64,000 nt of DNA, taken from positions 470,153 to 534,152 of the forward strand of contig NW_020312003.1 of the NCBI RefSeq assembly GCF_003144115.1. The letters are read 5' to 3'. The notes beneath the pieces are model-generated. The model made no database searches. It was not told where the DNA came from and worked only from the letters and a program-made list of their open reading frames with translations. Every line of letters begins with the position of its first letter. The first letter of the stretch is position 1. The position numbers were made by a program, and so were the translations under genes. This DNA is from Tilletiopsis washingtonensis. Lineage: Eukaryota > Basidiomycota > Exobasidiomycetes > Entylomatales. Shown here piece after piece: positions 1-10,238 of the stretch.

Positions 1-1664
1 GGTGCTTGACCGACACCTGGGCGCCGACCTGCAGCAGGATGCCCATGAAGCCGCCGCCGAGGCCCTGCAGCACCTGCGGGAAGACGACCTGCACCGTCGA
101 CGAGGCGGCGTCGCGGTAGCGGATCATGAGGCCGAGTCCCAGCAGGCGGATGCAGCAGCCGAAGACAAGCAGCCACTTGAAGCGCTTCGTCGCCGCGGCA
201 ATGGCGCCGGCCATGATGCCGAAGACGACGAGGCACAGGCTCTGCGTGTTGCTGGCAAGCGGAGGCGTGAGCAGCAGCAGATGGGTGGTGTGCCGGCGAC
301 ACTCACGAGAAGTACGTGGCATCCGAGCTGTTCCAGTCAAACGTGATCTGCACCCAGGTGTACGCGCTGCATGGCAAGGTGTGAGCCTCTGCGCGCACGA
401 GACTTGCGCAGACCACTCACGGGACCCAGGCCAGGTAGAAGGCAGCGAAGTCGAACAGGCCGATGAAGAAGGCGGCGAGGCAGACGTTCTTGTTGAGGAA
501 GAACTCGCGGCGGATGACGGGGCGCGGGGCCAGCAGCCACTCGTAGAGGCCGAGGATGATGAGCAGGCTGCCGCCGACGACGAGCATGGCGATGATGTGC
601 GACGCCTGCCAGCCGTCGTTGGCGAGGCCGGCCAGGTTGATGGCGAGGAGTACGAGCACGAACGAGGCGGCGAGGATGAAGAGGCCGAGCAGGTCAAAGT
701 CCTGCGCGGCGCGGCCGAGCTCGGAGAAGACGGAGGCCACCTTCTGGCCGGCCGACTTGTTGGCGTAGCTGCCCTTGGCAAAGTACGGGCGCGGCCTGGC
801 CAGGCCCTCGCGCTTGGCCTTGCGCTGCGTCAGGTAGAGCGCCAGGATGACGGGCGCGCAGGCGACGGGCACGACGATGGCGAAGCTGCAGCTCTGGCGT
901 CAGCACAGCGCACAAGAGTCGCAGCACGAGACACTCACGAGCCCGGACCCCAGCGCCAGTGCACGGGGTTGGCAAACGGCGCCAGCTGGTTGACAATGCG
1001 CGGCGCGACGGCAAAGTTGATGACGTACGGCAGCGACACGATGCCGATGGCAAAGCCGCGCCACTGCGTCGTGACCGTGTCGGCGAGGAGCGTCTGGTTC
1101 ATGATCTGCACGCCCGTCGAGCCGAAGGCGTAGAAGACGACGCCGGCCATGAGCGTGGCAAAGCCGTGCGACGCGGCGACGATGATGAAGCCGAGCACGT
1201 AGAGGAAGAGGGCGAGCATGTAGCCCTCGGCGCGGCCGAAGATGTCGGAGAACTTGGCGATGGGAAACTTGCCCGTGGCGATGATGACGATCTGCATCGT
1301 CTGCAGCGCCGTGTAGAGCTGGTAGGAGTTGAACTGTGCGGCGCGTGTGAGCACGGCAGACAGAGGAGCGGTGCTGCGGCGGCAGATGCCATGCTTCACC
1401 ACACCCACTCACCTCGCTCGCGGCGGCCTGCGTGTAGGCGTACATGGTGTTGTTGTCGAGGCCGTTGACGTAGGAGACGAGGAAGATGCCGACCCACATG
1501 ACGTACACCTTCCAGCCGGCGATGCGGCTCACCGCCTCGGCCGTCTGCACGCCGGCCTGCTTCTCGAGCGACGAGGCGTCGTCGGAGTGCGCCGTGTGCG
1601 AGAGGCGGCGCTCGGCCTCGACGGGCGCGGCGGCCTGCTGCTGCTCATTCACGGCGAGCGACAT
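1..1664 (-). CDS. Siderophore-iron MFS transporter, 5' part (cut by window edge)
   Basis: Imports ferric-siderophore chelates across the plasma or vesicle membrane as a 12-14 TM major facilitator of the ARN/Sit1/MirB/Str3 family. I read five exons: 1413-1664, 939-1333, 421-885, 307-366 and 1-251, all with GTGAG donors and AG acceptors and continuous phase. The product starts MSLAVNEQQQ. A polar N-terminus is followed by hydrophobic segments with family hallmarks: VSYVNGLDNNTMYAYTQAA in TM1, then GKFPIAKFSDIFGRAEGY (the loop 2-3 motif) and later AWVPAYTWVQITFDWNS. About 474 residues are present; the C-terminal part lies beyond base 1. The start at 1664 was chosen because it gives the expected short cytosolic N-terminus. 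An exact ATCWGATAA site lies 572 bp upstream, which fits iron-repressed control. Substrate specificity cannot be read from the sequence. Confidence 0.88.
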
Positions 1665-3135
1665 GGCGGAGGAGGCTAGGGGCTGGGGAGAGGAGGTGGT
1701 GTGAGGGAAGGGGCGGCAGGCTGCTTGCTGCCGGTATATGAGCGCCCAGGCACGCCGGATGCGCCGCGTGAAGGAGCAGCGCGCGGCGTGGCGTGGCGCT
1801 GCAGCAGGCCCATCTCCCAGCATCCATCCCATCAGCGCGGCCGCGGCACCTCCTCGGCTTCAATGCCAGCACCATCTCTCTCTCTCTCTGCGCGGCAAAG
1901 CCACAGCTCGGCCAGGCACGAGCAGCACACGCCAATGCAGCGCACCGTGGGTCTGCTGCTGGCGCTCTCTGGCGCGCTGCTGGGCTGACATGAGCGCATG
2001 GCATGGCACGGCAGCCGCGCCCACCTCGTGCGACCTCGTCCAGCGCGCGCCGAGAGATGAACTTTTTCTGCGCACGGGCAGCGCAGATGCAGCGCAGCAG
2101 GGGCGCCAGAGCAGCGGCGAGGGGCGGCTTCTTCATTTCCGCCGCAGCCGCTAAATTTTCGCGAGCCGCGGTCGCGCGCACAGTGACTGGCCAGGTGCCC
2201 GCTTCCGGCCGCAAGCCTCGCGTCTGCGATCCTGGTTATCAGATGCGTGATCAGCGGCGCGGGAGCAGTGTGTGCAGAAGCGCCGCGGGTCCGCTCCGGC
2301 GCTTGGCATGGGCGGCGCGTGGATCACGCAAAAGCAACGTCGACCTCTCTCGAGCAGCCACGGCGCCTCGCAGTCACACTCCCGGCATGCCGAGCGACCT
2401 CGGCGAGGGCACACGCAGCAAGAAGAAGCGAGCAGCACGCTGGCAGCACCCTCAGCATGCAGCCCGACCGCCGCCGACCACATGCCGTGGAGCTGCAGCA
2501 GCCGTGATGCGCAGCAGATGCAGACGCATCGGGCACGCACGGCTCGCCGCGCCGAGCCGTCGGTGTCTGGCTGCTTCCCGTGCTGCGCGTCTTGACATCT
2601 GATGGCTTTGCCATGCCAGCACGCGCAGCGGCAGCATCCTGTGGCTGCACCACTCTGCTCCCATCTGACAACGGCGAGTAGCTGTAGATCCGCCGTCGGC
2701 GCCGGCTCCGACGACGCCGGCGTGCAGCAGCTGCAGCCGCGGCAGCACCGAGCAGCAGGGATCGCCGCACCTGCCAGGTAGCCTTCGGCACTGCGGCTTC
2801 GGTCCCTGCCTTGGCGTTCCCTCTTCACGCTTGTGGCGTCGCGGGTCCAGGGGCAAGCTCGCTCGAACTTTTCACACATGCCGCGGCGGCCACACAGCGG
2901 GACAGGCGAGGGGTCGAGGCAAAGACATCAGATTCTTTACAGAGACGGATTCTGGATCATACATGACAGAGAGAGATGAGACGTGCGGTGACTAGCGGGG
3001 ACATGGCTGGATGAAGAGCGGTATGTGGCGCCGCCGTTTGACGGCAGGCGAGATGCGTGGGTGGGTGACAGGTGCAGATGCAGGAGAAAGCAGGGCAAGA
3101 GCAGTAGTGGCGCATGGCAGACGCCGCGTCGGGTC
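1665..3135. other. Intergenic: promoter of the transporter and 3' flank of HSP104
   Basis: 1.47 kb between two minus-strand genes. Open frames here are compositional (GC-rich, Arg/Ala/Cys-rich) and show no domain. Apart from the GATA site at 2236-2244 I see nothing in it that I can support. Confidence 0.6.
2236..2244 (-). promoter_or_regulatory. Iron-responsive GATA site (ATCTGATAA) upstream of the siderophore transporter
   Basis: On the minus strand the bases read ATCTGATAA, an exact match to the extended ATCWGATAA element bound by the fungal iron-repressor GATA factors (Urbs1/SreA/Sfu1 family). It lies 572 bp before the ATG at 1664 and in the transporter's orientation. I found no second copy between 1665 and 3135. 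Confidence 0.55.
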
Positions 3136-5883
3136 TTAGTCAAGCGGATCAGCCTCGATGAAGCAGTCGTCCATCTCGTCGTCGTCGTCGAGGTCCGACT
3201 CGTCGTCGGTGTCCATCTTCTCCGGCGCGGCGTGGTTGGGGTGCACGACGAGGGCGTGCGTCGTGCCGTCGAGCGTGACGCGCACCGTCTCCTTGTCGAG
3301 CACCTGGCCGCTGAGCAGCAGGCGCGAGAGCGGCGAGAGGATGTTGTTGGCAATCACGCGGCCCAGCGGACGCGCGCCCATCGCCGGCGTCCAGCCCGTG
3401 GCAGCGAGGTAGTCCTTGGCCTCCGGCGTGAGCTCGATGCGGATGCGCCGGCCATTCTGCTTGAGGCGCGCAGCGATCTCCGCCAGCCGCAGGTCGACGA
3501 TGCCGCGCAGGTCCTTGCGCGACAGCGAGCGGAAGATGACGGTGGCCGAGAGGCGGTTGCGGAACTCAGGCGCCAGCGAAGCGGCGAGTGCGCCGTCGAC
3601 GAGCTTGCGCGTCTCGGGCGAGAGCGGGCCCTCCTCGGCGGCGTCGTTGATGAAGGCCGAGCCGAGGTTGCTCGTGAAGATGATGACGGCGTTGCGGAAG
3701 TCGATGACGCGGCCCTGCGAGTCCGTCGCGCGTCCGTCGTCGAGGATGGCGAGCCAGCTGAGGATAAAGGGCTTGCTTGCCTTCTCGACCTCGTCGACGA
3801 GCACGACTGTGTACGGCTTGCGGCGCACCGGCTCGAGCGCTCCGCCCTGCTCGAAGCCGATGTAGCCGGGCGGCGCGCCAAAGAGGCGAGACACCGAGTG
3901 CTGCTCGCTGTACTCGCTCGCGTCGATACGCAGCAGCGCATCCTCGTCGTTGAAGAGGATCTTTGCAAGCGTCTTGGCGCAGAGCGTCTTGCCCGCGCCG
4001 GACGGGCCGGCGAAGAGGAAGGAGGCGGGCTGGTTGGGGTTGGCGAGGCCGGCGCGCTGCAGCTGGATGGCGTTGGCAATGGCGTTGGTCGCCTCCGGCT
4101 GGCCGATGACGGAGCGGCTGAGCAGGCGCGGCAGCTTGAGGATCTTCTCCTTCTCGCTCGTCAGCATCGTCGTGACCGGAATGCCCGTCATGCGCGCCAC
4201 AACGGCGGCAATGTTCTCCGGGCCCACGGCGACCTGGTCGCTCTCGCCGCGCTCGATCTTCTTGCGCTCCTCCTCCTCGAGCTTGACGATGCGCGCCTCG
4301 ATGTCGGGGATGGCGCCGAAGCGCAGGTCGGACGCAGTCGAGTAGTCCATGTTGCGCTCGGCGCGGTCGGCCTTGTTGCGCAGCTCGTCGAGGCGCCGGC
4401 GGGCGTTTGCGAGCGCGTCAGCCTGGGCGCGCTTCGCCTCGTGGGCAGCGAGCATCGGGCCGAGCTCGTCGTCGAGCTTGGCCAGCTCCTGCTGCGTGGC
4501 AGCGAGCGACGTCTTGGACTCCTCGTCCTTCTCGCGAGAGAGGGCTGCTAGTGCCACCTCGAGGCGCACGCGGCGGCGCTGAAGCTCGTCGATCTCGGAC
4601 GGCACCGTCTCGCGCGTGACCTTGACGTCGGCGCATGCCTCATCGATGAGGTCGAGCGCGCTGTCGGGGCATCTGCGCGCCGAGAGGTAGCGGCGAGCAA
4701 GTGTTGTGGCGGACACCAGCGCCGAGTCGAGGATGCGCAGGCCGTGGTGGTTTTCGTAGCGGTCGCGAACGCCGCGCAAGATCGCCAGCGTCTCTTCGGC
4801 AGTCGGCTCGTCGACGTCGATGCGCTGGAAGCGGCGCTCGAGGGCAGCGTCCTTTTCGATCGTCTGGCGGTACTCTGTCGGCGTGGTAGCGGCAATGACG
4901 CGCAGCTTGCCGCGAGCAAGCGCCGGCTTCATCAAGTTGCCGCCGTCGATGCCGCCGCCAGAGTCCTTGCCGGCCATCAGCAGGTGCACCTCGTCGATGA
5001 AGAGAATGACGGGCTGGTCAGAGTCGGCGAGCTTCTCGAGCGCAGTCAGCAGGCTCTTGACGCGCTCCTCGTGCTCGCCCTTGAACTTTGCGCCGGCGAG
5101 CAGCGCAGCGAGGTCGAGCGAGAGCACGCGGCCCTTGAGAGATGGCGGCACATCACCGTCGACGACGCGCTGCGCGAGACCCTCGGCGATGGCCGTCTTG
5201 CCGACACCGGCGGGGCCGACGAGCACGGCATTGGCCTTGCGGCGCTGGCTCAGCACACGGATGACGCGGCGGATCGTCTGGTCGCGGCCGATGACATTGT
5301 CGATCTTGCCGCTGGCGGCGAGGGCCGTGAGGTCGACGGTGTACTTGGAGATGGCATCGTCGAGCTCGTCGGACGCCTTGCTGTCGACGTGGCGGCCGCC
5401 GCGCGAGGCGAGAATCGCCGTCTTGAGGACAGCCTCATTCGGCAGGCCGGCCTCCTTGAGGATGTTGAGGATGCCCGAGTCGCCGAGCAGTGCAAGCAGA
5501 ATGTGGTCGTTGGCGATGTACGAGTCGTGCTGCTGCTTCTTGAGCTCGTCGGCGGCCTTGAAGACCTTGGTGAGCGTGTTGGCGAGGCCTACCTCGTCCG
5601 GCGGCGGGTTCTGCTGCGGAATCTTGCGCAGAGCGGTGCGCAGGCCGAGCTCGACCTTTTCGGCATCGACGCCGACCTTGCCGAGCACGCTGCGGAAGAG
5701 GCTGGCGCCGACGCGCGCGCTGCTCGGCGTGCCGGGGCGTGAGGTGGAGGGCGCAGCATCGGCGCTGCCGTCGTTGAGGAGCGTGAGGGCGAGGTGGGCG
5801 GGCTGCAGCTGCGCATGCTGCAGGTCGCGCGCGTGCTGCAGCGCCGACGAGACGGCGGCCTGGGCGCGGTCCGTGAACTCCAT
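3136..5883 (-). CDS. HSP104: HSP104/ClpB-type AAA+ disaggregase
   Basis: Hexameric ATP-driven chaperone that threads aggregated proteins and works with Hsp70/Hsp40 in the cytosol and nucleus. Single exon of 915 residues, close to the 908 of yeast Hsp104. Order: Clp-N domain (about 1-155), first AAA+ with Walker A GPAGVGKT at 223-230 and Walker B VILFIDEVHLL near 295, a charged coiled-coil middle domain (about 400-530), second AAA+ with GPSGAGKT near 621-628 and VVLVDEVEKA, then a C-terminal domain. The tail is acidic (DDESDLDDDDE) and ends DPLD, resembling the acidic tail of cytosolic Hsp104 that contacts Hsp70 co-chaperones. There is no mitochondrial presequence, so this is the cytosolic Hsp104 rather than Hsp78. 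A possible step-type heat-shock element lies about 200 bp upstream. Confidence 0.96.
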   Translation of the reverse strand: MEFTDRAQAAVSSALQHARDLQHAQLQPAHLALTLLNDGSADAAPSTSRPGTPSSARVGASLFRSVLGKVGVDAEKVELGLRTALRKIPQQNPPPDEVGLANTLTKVFKAADELKKQQHDSYIANDHILLALLGDSGILNILKEAGLPNEAVLKTAILASRGGRHVDSKASDELDDAISKYTVDLTALAASGKIDNVIGRDQTIRRVIRVLSQRRKANAVLVGPAGVGKTAIAEGLAQRVVDGDVPPSLKGRVLSLDLAALLAGAKFKGEHEERVKSLLTALEKLADSDQPVILFIDEVHLLMAGKDSGGGIDGGNLMKPALARGKLRVIAATTPTEYRQTIEKDAALERRFQRIDVDEPTAEETLAILRGVRDRYENHHGLRILDSALVSATTLARRYLSARRCPDSALDLIDEACADVKVTRETVPSEIDELQRRRVRLEVALAALSREKDEESKTSLAATQQELAKLDDELGPMLAAHEAKRAQADALANARRRLDELRNKADRAERNMDYSTASDLRFGAIPDIEARIVKLEEEERKKIERGESDQVAVGPENIAAVVARMTGIPVTTMLTSEKEKILKLPRLLSRSVIGQPEATNAIANAIQLQRAGLANPNQPASFLFAGPSGAGKTLCAKTLAKILFNDEDALLRIDASEYSEQHSVSRLFGAPPGYIGFEQGGALEPVRRKPYTVVLVDEVEKASKPFILSWLAILDDGRATDSQGRVIDFRNAVIIFTSNLGSAFINDAAEEGPLSPETRKLVDGALAASLAPEFRNRLSATVIFRSLSRKDLRGIVDLRLAEIAARLKQNGRRIRIELTPEAKDYLAATGWTPAMGARPLGRVIANNILSPLSRLLLSGQVLDKETVRVTLDGTTHALVVHPNHAAPEKMDTDDESDLDDDDEMDDCFIEADPLD

Positions 5884-6637
5884 GGGCGCGAGAGGGGGTG
5901 CGCGTGTGGGAGGTGTGCGTGTGTCTCAGTGCGTGGAGTGTGCGGTGGGCAGACGTGGTGGATGAGAGGCGAGCGGAGAGGGGCGAGGCGCAGACCCTGG
6001 CCTGCTCATATAGCCGCACGCGCTGCTCCACTTGCGGGCGCTCGGGAGCGTGGGAACAGGCTCGACGCGCCTGGGCGCGCCGCGAAGCTGCTCGAAGGCA
6101 CGCCGCCAGCCTTCCAGAGCGCCGCGCGCGCCGCCGCCTCTGCTCCGCCATGCTGCCCGCGTCACGTGCTGCCGGCTCTGCACGACCCTCCACCCTCTCC
6201 TACTTCGAAGCGCAGCACACAGACAGCCGCACCTCTGGACAATAAACATCAATACATAGGCGCTCAGCGGCGGCATCGAGGGACGCCGCGCGTGCACAGC
6301 AGGAGACAGAGCAGGATAGACACAGCAGGAGGCGAGGCAGAAGCGGAGCCGAGGTGACGAGGTGATGGATATATAGAGGGAGGCGAGAGAGGCACGGCTG
6401 GGTGGGCCCGCACAGCACGGCTGCGAGGAGGCGCCACCAGAGGCAGGAGAGGCTGGGAGTCGAGGAGGCGCAGGAAATCTCGTTAGGCCCAGAGACGGGC
6501 GAAAGAGGGTCGAGAAGGAGCAGCGGTGACGAGAGCCGGTCGACCTGCACTTGCAGGCGCGGCTTGAGGACCAGGAGGGTAAGGAGGAAGCGTCGGGTAT
6601 GGAGGCGGAAGGAAGAGAACGATGGGCAGAGGCATGT
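5884..6637. other. Intergenic: HSP104 promoter and 3' flank of the Whi5-like gene
   Basis: 754 bp. It holds the HSE and TATA candidates above and a second TATATAT run near 6368-6375. No coding sequence recognised. Confidence 0.6.
6083..6097 (-). promoter_or_regulatory. Candidate step-type heat-shock element before HSP104
   Basis: On the gene's strand: CTTCG-N5-CTTCG, two nTTCn units separated by five bases, the step arrangement accepted by fungal Hsf1. A third unit is not clear. It lies 200 bp upstream of the ATG. A TATA-like CTATATG (6007-6013, minus strand) sits between it and the start. Confidence 0.35.
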
Positions 6638-9401
6638 TCAGAGCGCCTTGTTGCGGCTGAAGGTGCGCTGGCGCTTGCGCGCAGGCACCTCGCCGTCGTC
6701 GTGGTGCGGCGCCGGCCGCGAAAGACGGCCGTGCGGCGTCATGGGGCTGGCGGTGAGCTCGCGCAGGTCGGGCGTCGGCGGCAGGCCGGCAAAGCGGGCG
6801 CTGGAGCGGCGCGTCGGCGTGCGCAGCTGCTCGGGCGTGGCGACGGGCCGCAGCTGGCCGGGCCAGGCGTCGGCGCTGTCCTCGTCGTCGTCGCTGTCGA
6901 CGGCGCGCTTGTGCGCCTGCTCGCCGAACGCCGGCGTGTGGGGCTGGTACGGACTGAACTCGCCCATCTTTGGCTGCGGCGAGGGCGAGACGTTGGTAAA
7001 GGCACGCAGCCACGCATTCTCCGCCGCGTTGGACGAGCCGACTGCCTTTGGACCTGGCGCACGAGGCGTCGTCGGCGGCGAAGAGGCAATCTGCCGCGGA
7101 GGTGTCGTCGGCTCCCGCGTCCGACGCACGGCCAGCGAGGGCGACGAGGGCGCAGAGGAGGCGCCAGAGTCGCTCGAGAGTGTGCGATCCAGCGAAGGCG
7201 CATCGCGCGAGCTCGCCGAACTGCCCAGACGCGCACGCGAAGGCAGCAGATTGGAGCGCGGCGGCGTGATGGGCGGCGAGCGGCCGTCCACTAGACGCAG
7301 CTTGGCCGCCTCGCCCTCCAGACTCGGCGGGAAGAGGGTGCCGCGGCGCAGCGGCGAGCCGTGCTTCTCGTCGACGTCAGCAGGAGGCGCCAGACCAAGA
7401 CCGTGCATCGCAAGGCCGCTGGCCGGCGCCTTGCCGAGCTCGTCCTCGAACAGCGTGCGTGCAGTGCTGGGGCGGGGCGCCGCCAGACTGCCGCGCCGCG
7501 AGTCGCCGCTCGAGAGGCTCGGCGTGGCACCGGCGAAGCGCGAGTGGCTGGCCAGCTGCGGACTGGGCGACGAGTGCAGAGAGGACAAGACCTGCGCCGC
7601 TTCACTCTCGTCGTAGGTGAGGCGCGAGACGAAGTCCTCCGTCGTCGCGACACGCGCGCGCATCTGGGTCGCAGAGTCTGGCAGGCCGGCATTGGAGTTG
7701 CGTGCGCGGCGTGGGGTGATGCTGTTGGGATCGGCAAAGGTGCCGTTGGCACGGGTCGTCGCACCACCGCCGTTTGCGGCACGGGGCGGCGTGTGTAGCG
7801 CAGGCGACTTGTGCGAGTGCGCAGCAGCCAGGAGCCTGGCAGCCTGGCGGTCCGTCTCGCGCTGCTCGGCAGTATCCACCAGCGAGGCGCGACGCATCTG
7901 AGGCGTGCTCGACGCAGACCTCGCATGTGCCACCAGCGACGGAGGCACCACGGGCCGAGCGCCAGGCGCGCCGCGAGCGAGGCCTAGACCGTGCGCAAGC
8001 GGAGTGGCAGCGTGGCCGTTGGCCAGCGTGCCGCCGGTGATGGTGCGCTGGCGGCCGTGCGCCGGGCTGTGCGGCACGCTGGGCGTGCGCGTGCGGCCGT
8101 GCGGCGGTGCTGGGTCGTTGTGCGGGTCCCAGTGCGGCCCGAGCCTGCCAGATCCGCCGAGCCGAGCACTGGAGCCGAGCTGCGGCGACGAGGCCAGCGT
8201 GTAGAGCGTCATCGACGAGGCGACGCGCGCGGGGCGTGTCGGCGTGGTGGGGTCTGCTTGCTGGCGCTCGCCGCCCTGCTTGCTGCGACGGGCGCTCTCC
8301 GGCGGCGTCGGCAGGCCGCACTCGCCAAAGACGAGAGCGTAGAGGTTCGGCTCCTGGCCCGACGAGCGCGACGGCGTGCTGAAGGCAGCATTCGACGGCG
8401 ACGGCGACGAGCTGTTGAGCCGGCCGAGGCCCGGATGCGCCGGCTCGACGAGGGCGGGCCGCGCAGGCGACGGCGCACTCGAGTGGAGCGCACGCGGCAG
8501 CGCCGCGTCGCTGACCTTGAGGCCGAGGCCAAGGCCGTCGTCCATGACGCCCGAGCTGACGGCGGTGAGGACGGTGTCGACAGAGTCGGCCGACGAGCTG
8601 GAGGTGGCCGAGTGCTGCGACGAGGGCAGCGCCGTGTCGGGCTCGTGCGGCGACCAGCCGTGCGTGGCCTGGGCGCGGGCCAGCGTGAGGCGAGCGCGCA
8701 GGGCATGGGCGGCCTGGACGAGGACAAGGGAAGGGTTAGCGTGAGAGCGAGGCGAGAACAACAAAGAGGCGCGCGTCGAGGGAGGCGCGCGTCGCGTCCC
8801 CAGAATCGGGAACAAGGGATCGGCGCGCGGCGGTGGCGCCGGCCAAGTGGAGCGGCGCCGCACCGGCGTCACCTCCTTGTGCGGATCCGAGGCAGCACGT
8901 CGCGCGCTGGCAACGACGCCCAAATGGCCACCTGCTGCGCCAGCAGAAGCCTGCCAGGCGCCCAGAGCCGGGCGCACGTCATTTGGCGCCTTGATGGGCC
9001 GCCCTCGCTGACAGCGCACCTGGCGCCCGCACCGCCCAACGACGGCGAGCAGTGCATCGCAGGTGGTGTAGCCTGGCCTTGCGTTCTGCATCCGACGGCA
9101 TCAATCCTCGCCGCAGCCTTGCTAGAGACTGCAGCGCACAGGTGGTGCCACTGCTTGCCGGGCAGCGTGTGCGCGCGCTACCGACGACAGCGGCGCCCGC
9201 AGCCTGCAGCGCCCAGTGCCGCCGACGACGAGCGAGCGCACGCAGCAGGCCTTGCCTGGCTGAGGCAGCGCCATCCACTGCACCTCTCCGCGCGGGCCGC
9301 GCACTCACCTGCTCAATCTCGAAGCGCGGCTTTGCGCTGCGCAGCGGCGGCGGCGGCGCGCTGCCGGGCATGGCGGCGTGCGGCGCGGGGTGCGAGGCCA
9401 T
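6638..9401 (-). CDS. Whi5/Nrm1-like CDK-site-rich protein
   Basis: Model: exon 1 9309-9401 (31 codons) and exon 2 6638-8713, giving 722 residues. Residues about 34-51 (HALRARLTLARAQATHGW) resemble the short Whi5/Nrm1 motif by which these G1/S repressors bind the SBF/MBF transcription complex. The rest is disordered and Ser/Pro-rich, with very many SP/TP sites, several in the form TPPR or SPxxTP, as expected of a CDK-phosphorylated inhibitor such as Whi5. The tail is basic (PARKRQRTFSR), a likely nuclear localisation signal. The intron, 8714-9308, is 595 nt, far longer than its neighbours, and its 3' part is open, so a start inside it or an extra small exon is possible. The family call rests on one short motif plus composition. 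A generic disordered CDK substrate is the alternative. Confidence 0.6.
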
Positions 9402-10238
9402 GCGTGGGGGCCAGCGAGCGTGGTGCGGGCTGTGGGTGGTGCGGTGGCGCAGAGGATGTGGTGCGCGCGGCGGCGGTGCGCGGGTCAGGGTGGTGCGGGG
9501 GTGACGGCGGCAACGTGGGATGGGAGCGTGATGGAGGAACGGAGGATGAGCCGCGGACGCGGGTGACGGTGACGCGGATGGCTGTGATCCGAGGCGCAGG
9601 GGTGAGAGAGCAAGGCGGGCGCAGGCACGGCGCGAAATTAGGCGTCGCCGCGCCGCCGCGCCGAGGCCGGGCCGTTGGCTTGCATCTCGCCTCGCCTCGC
9701 CTCGAGCTCCTCCTCCTCCCCTCCTCCGCCGCATGCCCTCTTCGCACGCCGCCCATACGCCCGGGGCCACTCGCTTGCCCGCTCTCCGCTCGCCGCCCAC
9801 GCGCCGCATACACACAGGACCTGCCAGCCGTCGCGGCGTGCAGTGCAGGCCGCGAGGGGCTTGCGCGCGAGCGAGCTCCGACCCGAGGGGCCCAGCAGGA
9901 GTCTGCGCAGCGCTGGAGGCCAGGTGCAGCAGCGCAGGCACGATGGCTTTGCTGCATGCGCGGCTGCAGCGCTCGGCGGCCGCGGGCCAGATCGACGCAC
10001 AATCAAACCGTGTGCTCGCAGGCACAGCGCCTGTGTCGGCCCGGCCGCCGCATGCGAGCAAGCGAACGCGTGTCGCGGCGACGCGTAGAGTGGCACGACG
10101 CGACGCGTACAGTGCTTGCCCGGGACGCACGTGATGAGCCCTCCCTGAGCTCGCACGTGACGCTCGGCCGCTGGACCCCATGCCTCCACCGAGCCGCTCG
10201 CGCGGTCCTTCGCACGTCTCCGCACCATCACCTCCACC
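9402..10238. other. Divergent promoter region (Whi5-like / TPR protein)
   Basis: 837 bp between divergent starts. Long open frames on both strands are low-complexity (Arg/Ala/Pro) and show no domain. I see no defined regulatory site. Confidence 0.5.

Noticed and set aside
1833-2880. Long overlapping open frames on both strands upstream of the transporter
   Set aside because: Arg/Ala/Cys-rich composition, no domain, mutually overlapping; typical of stop-poor GC-rich DNA.
3025-4551. 508-codon plus-strand open frame opposite HSP104
   Set aside because: Antisense shadow of the HSP104 coding strand; its amino acids are Val/Glu/Arg/Leu-biased and no domain is visible.
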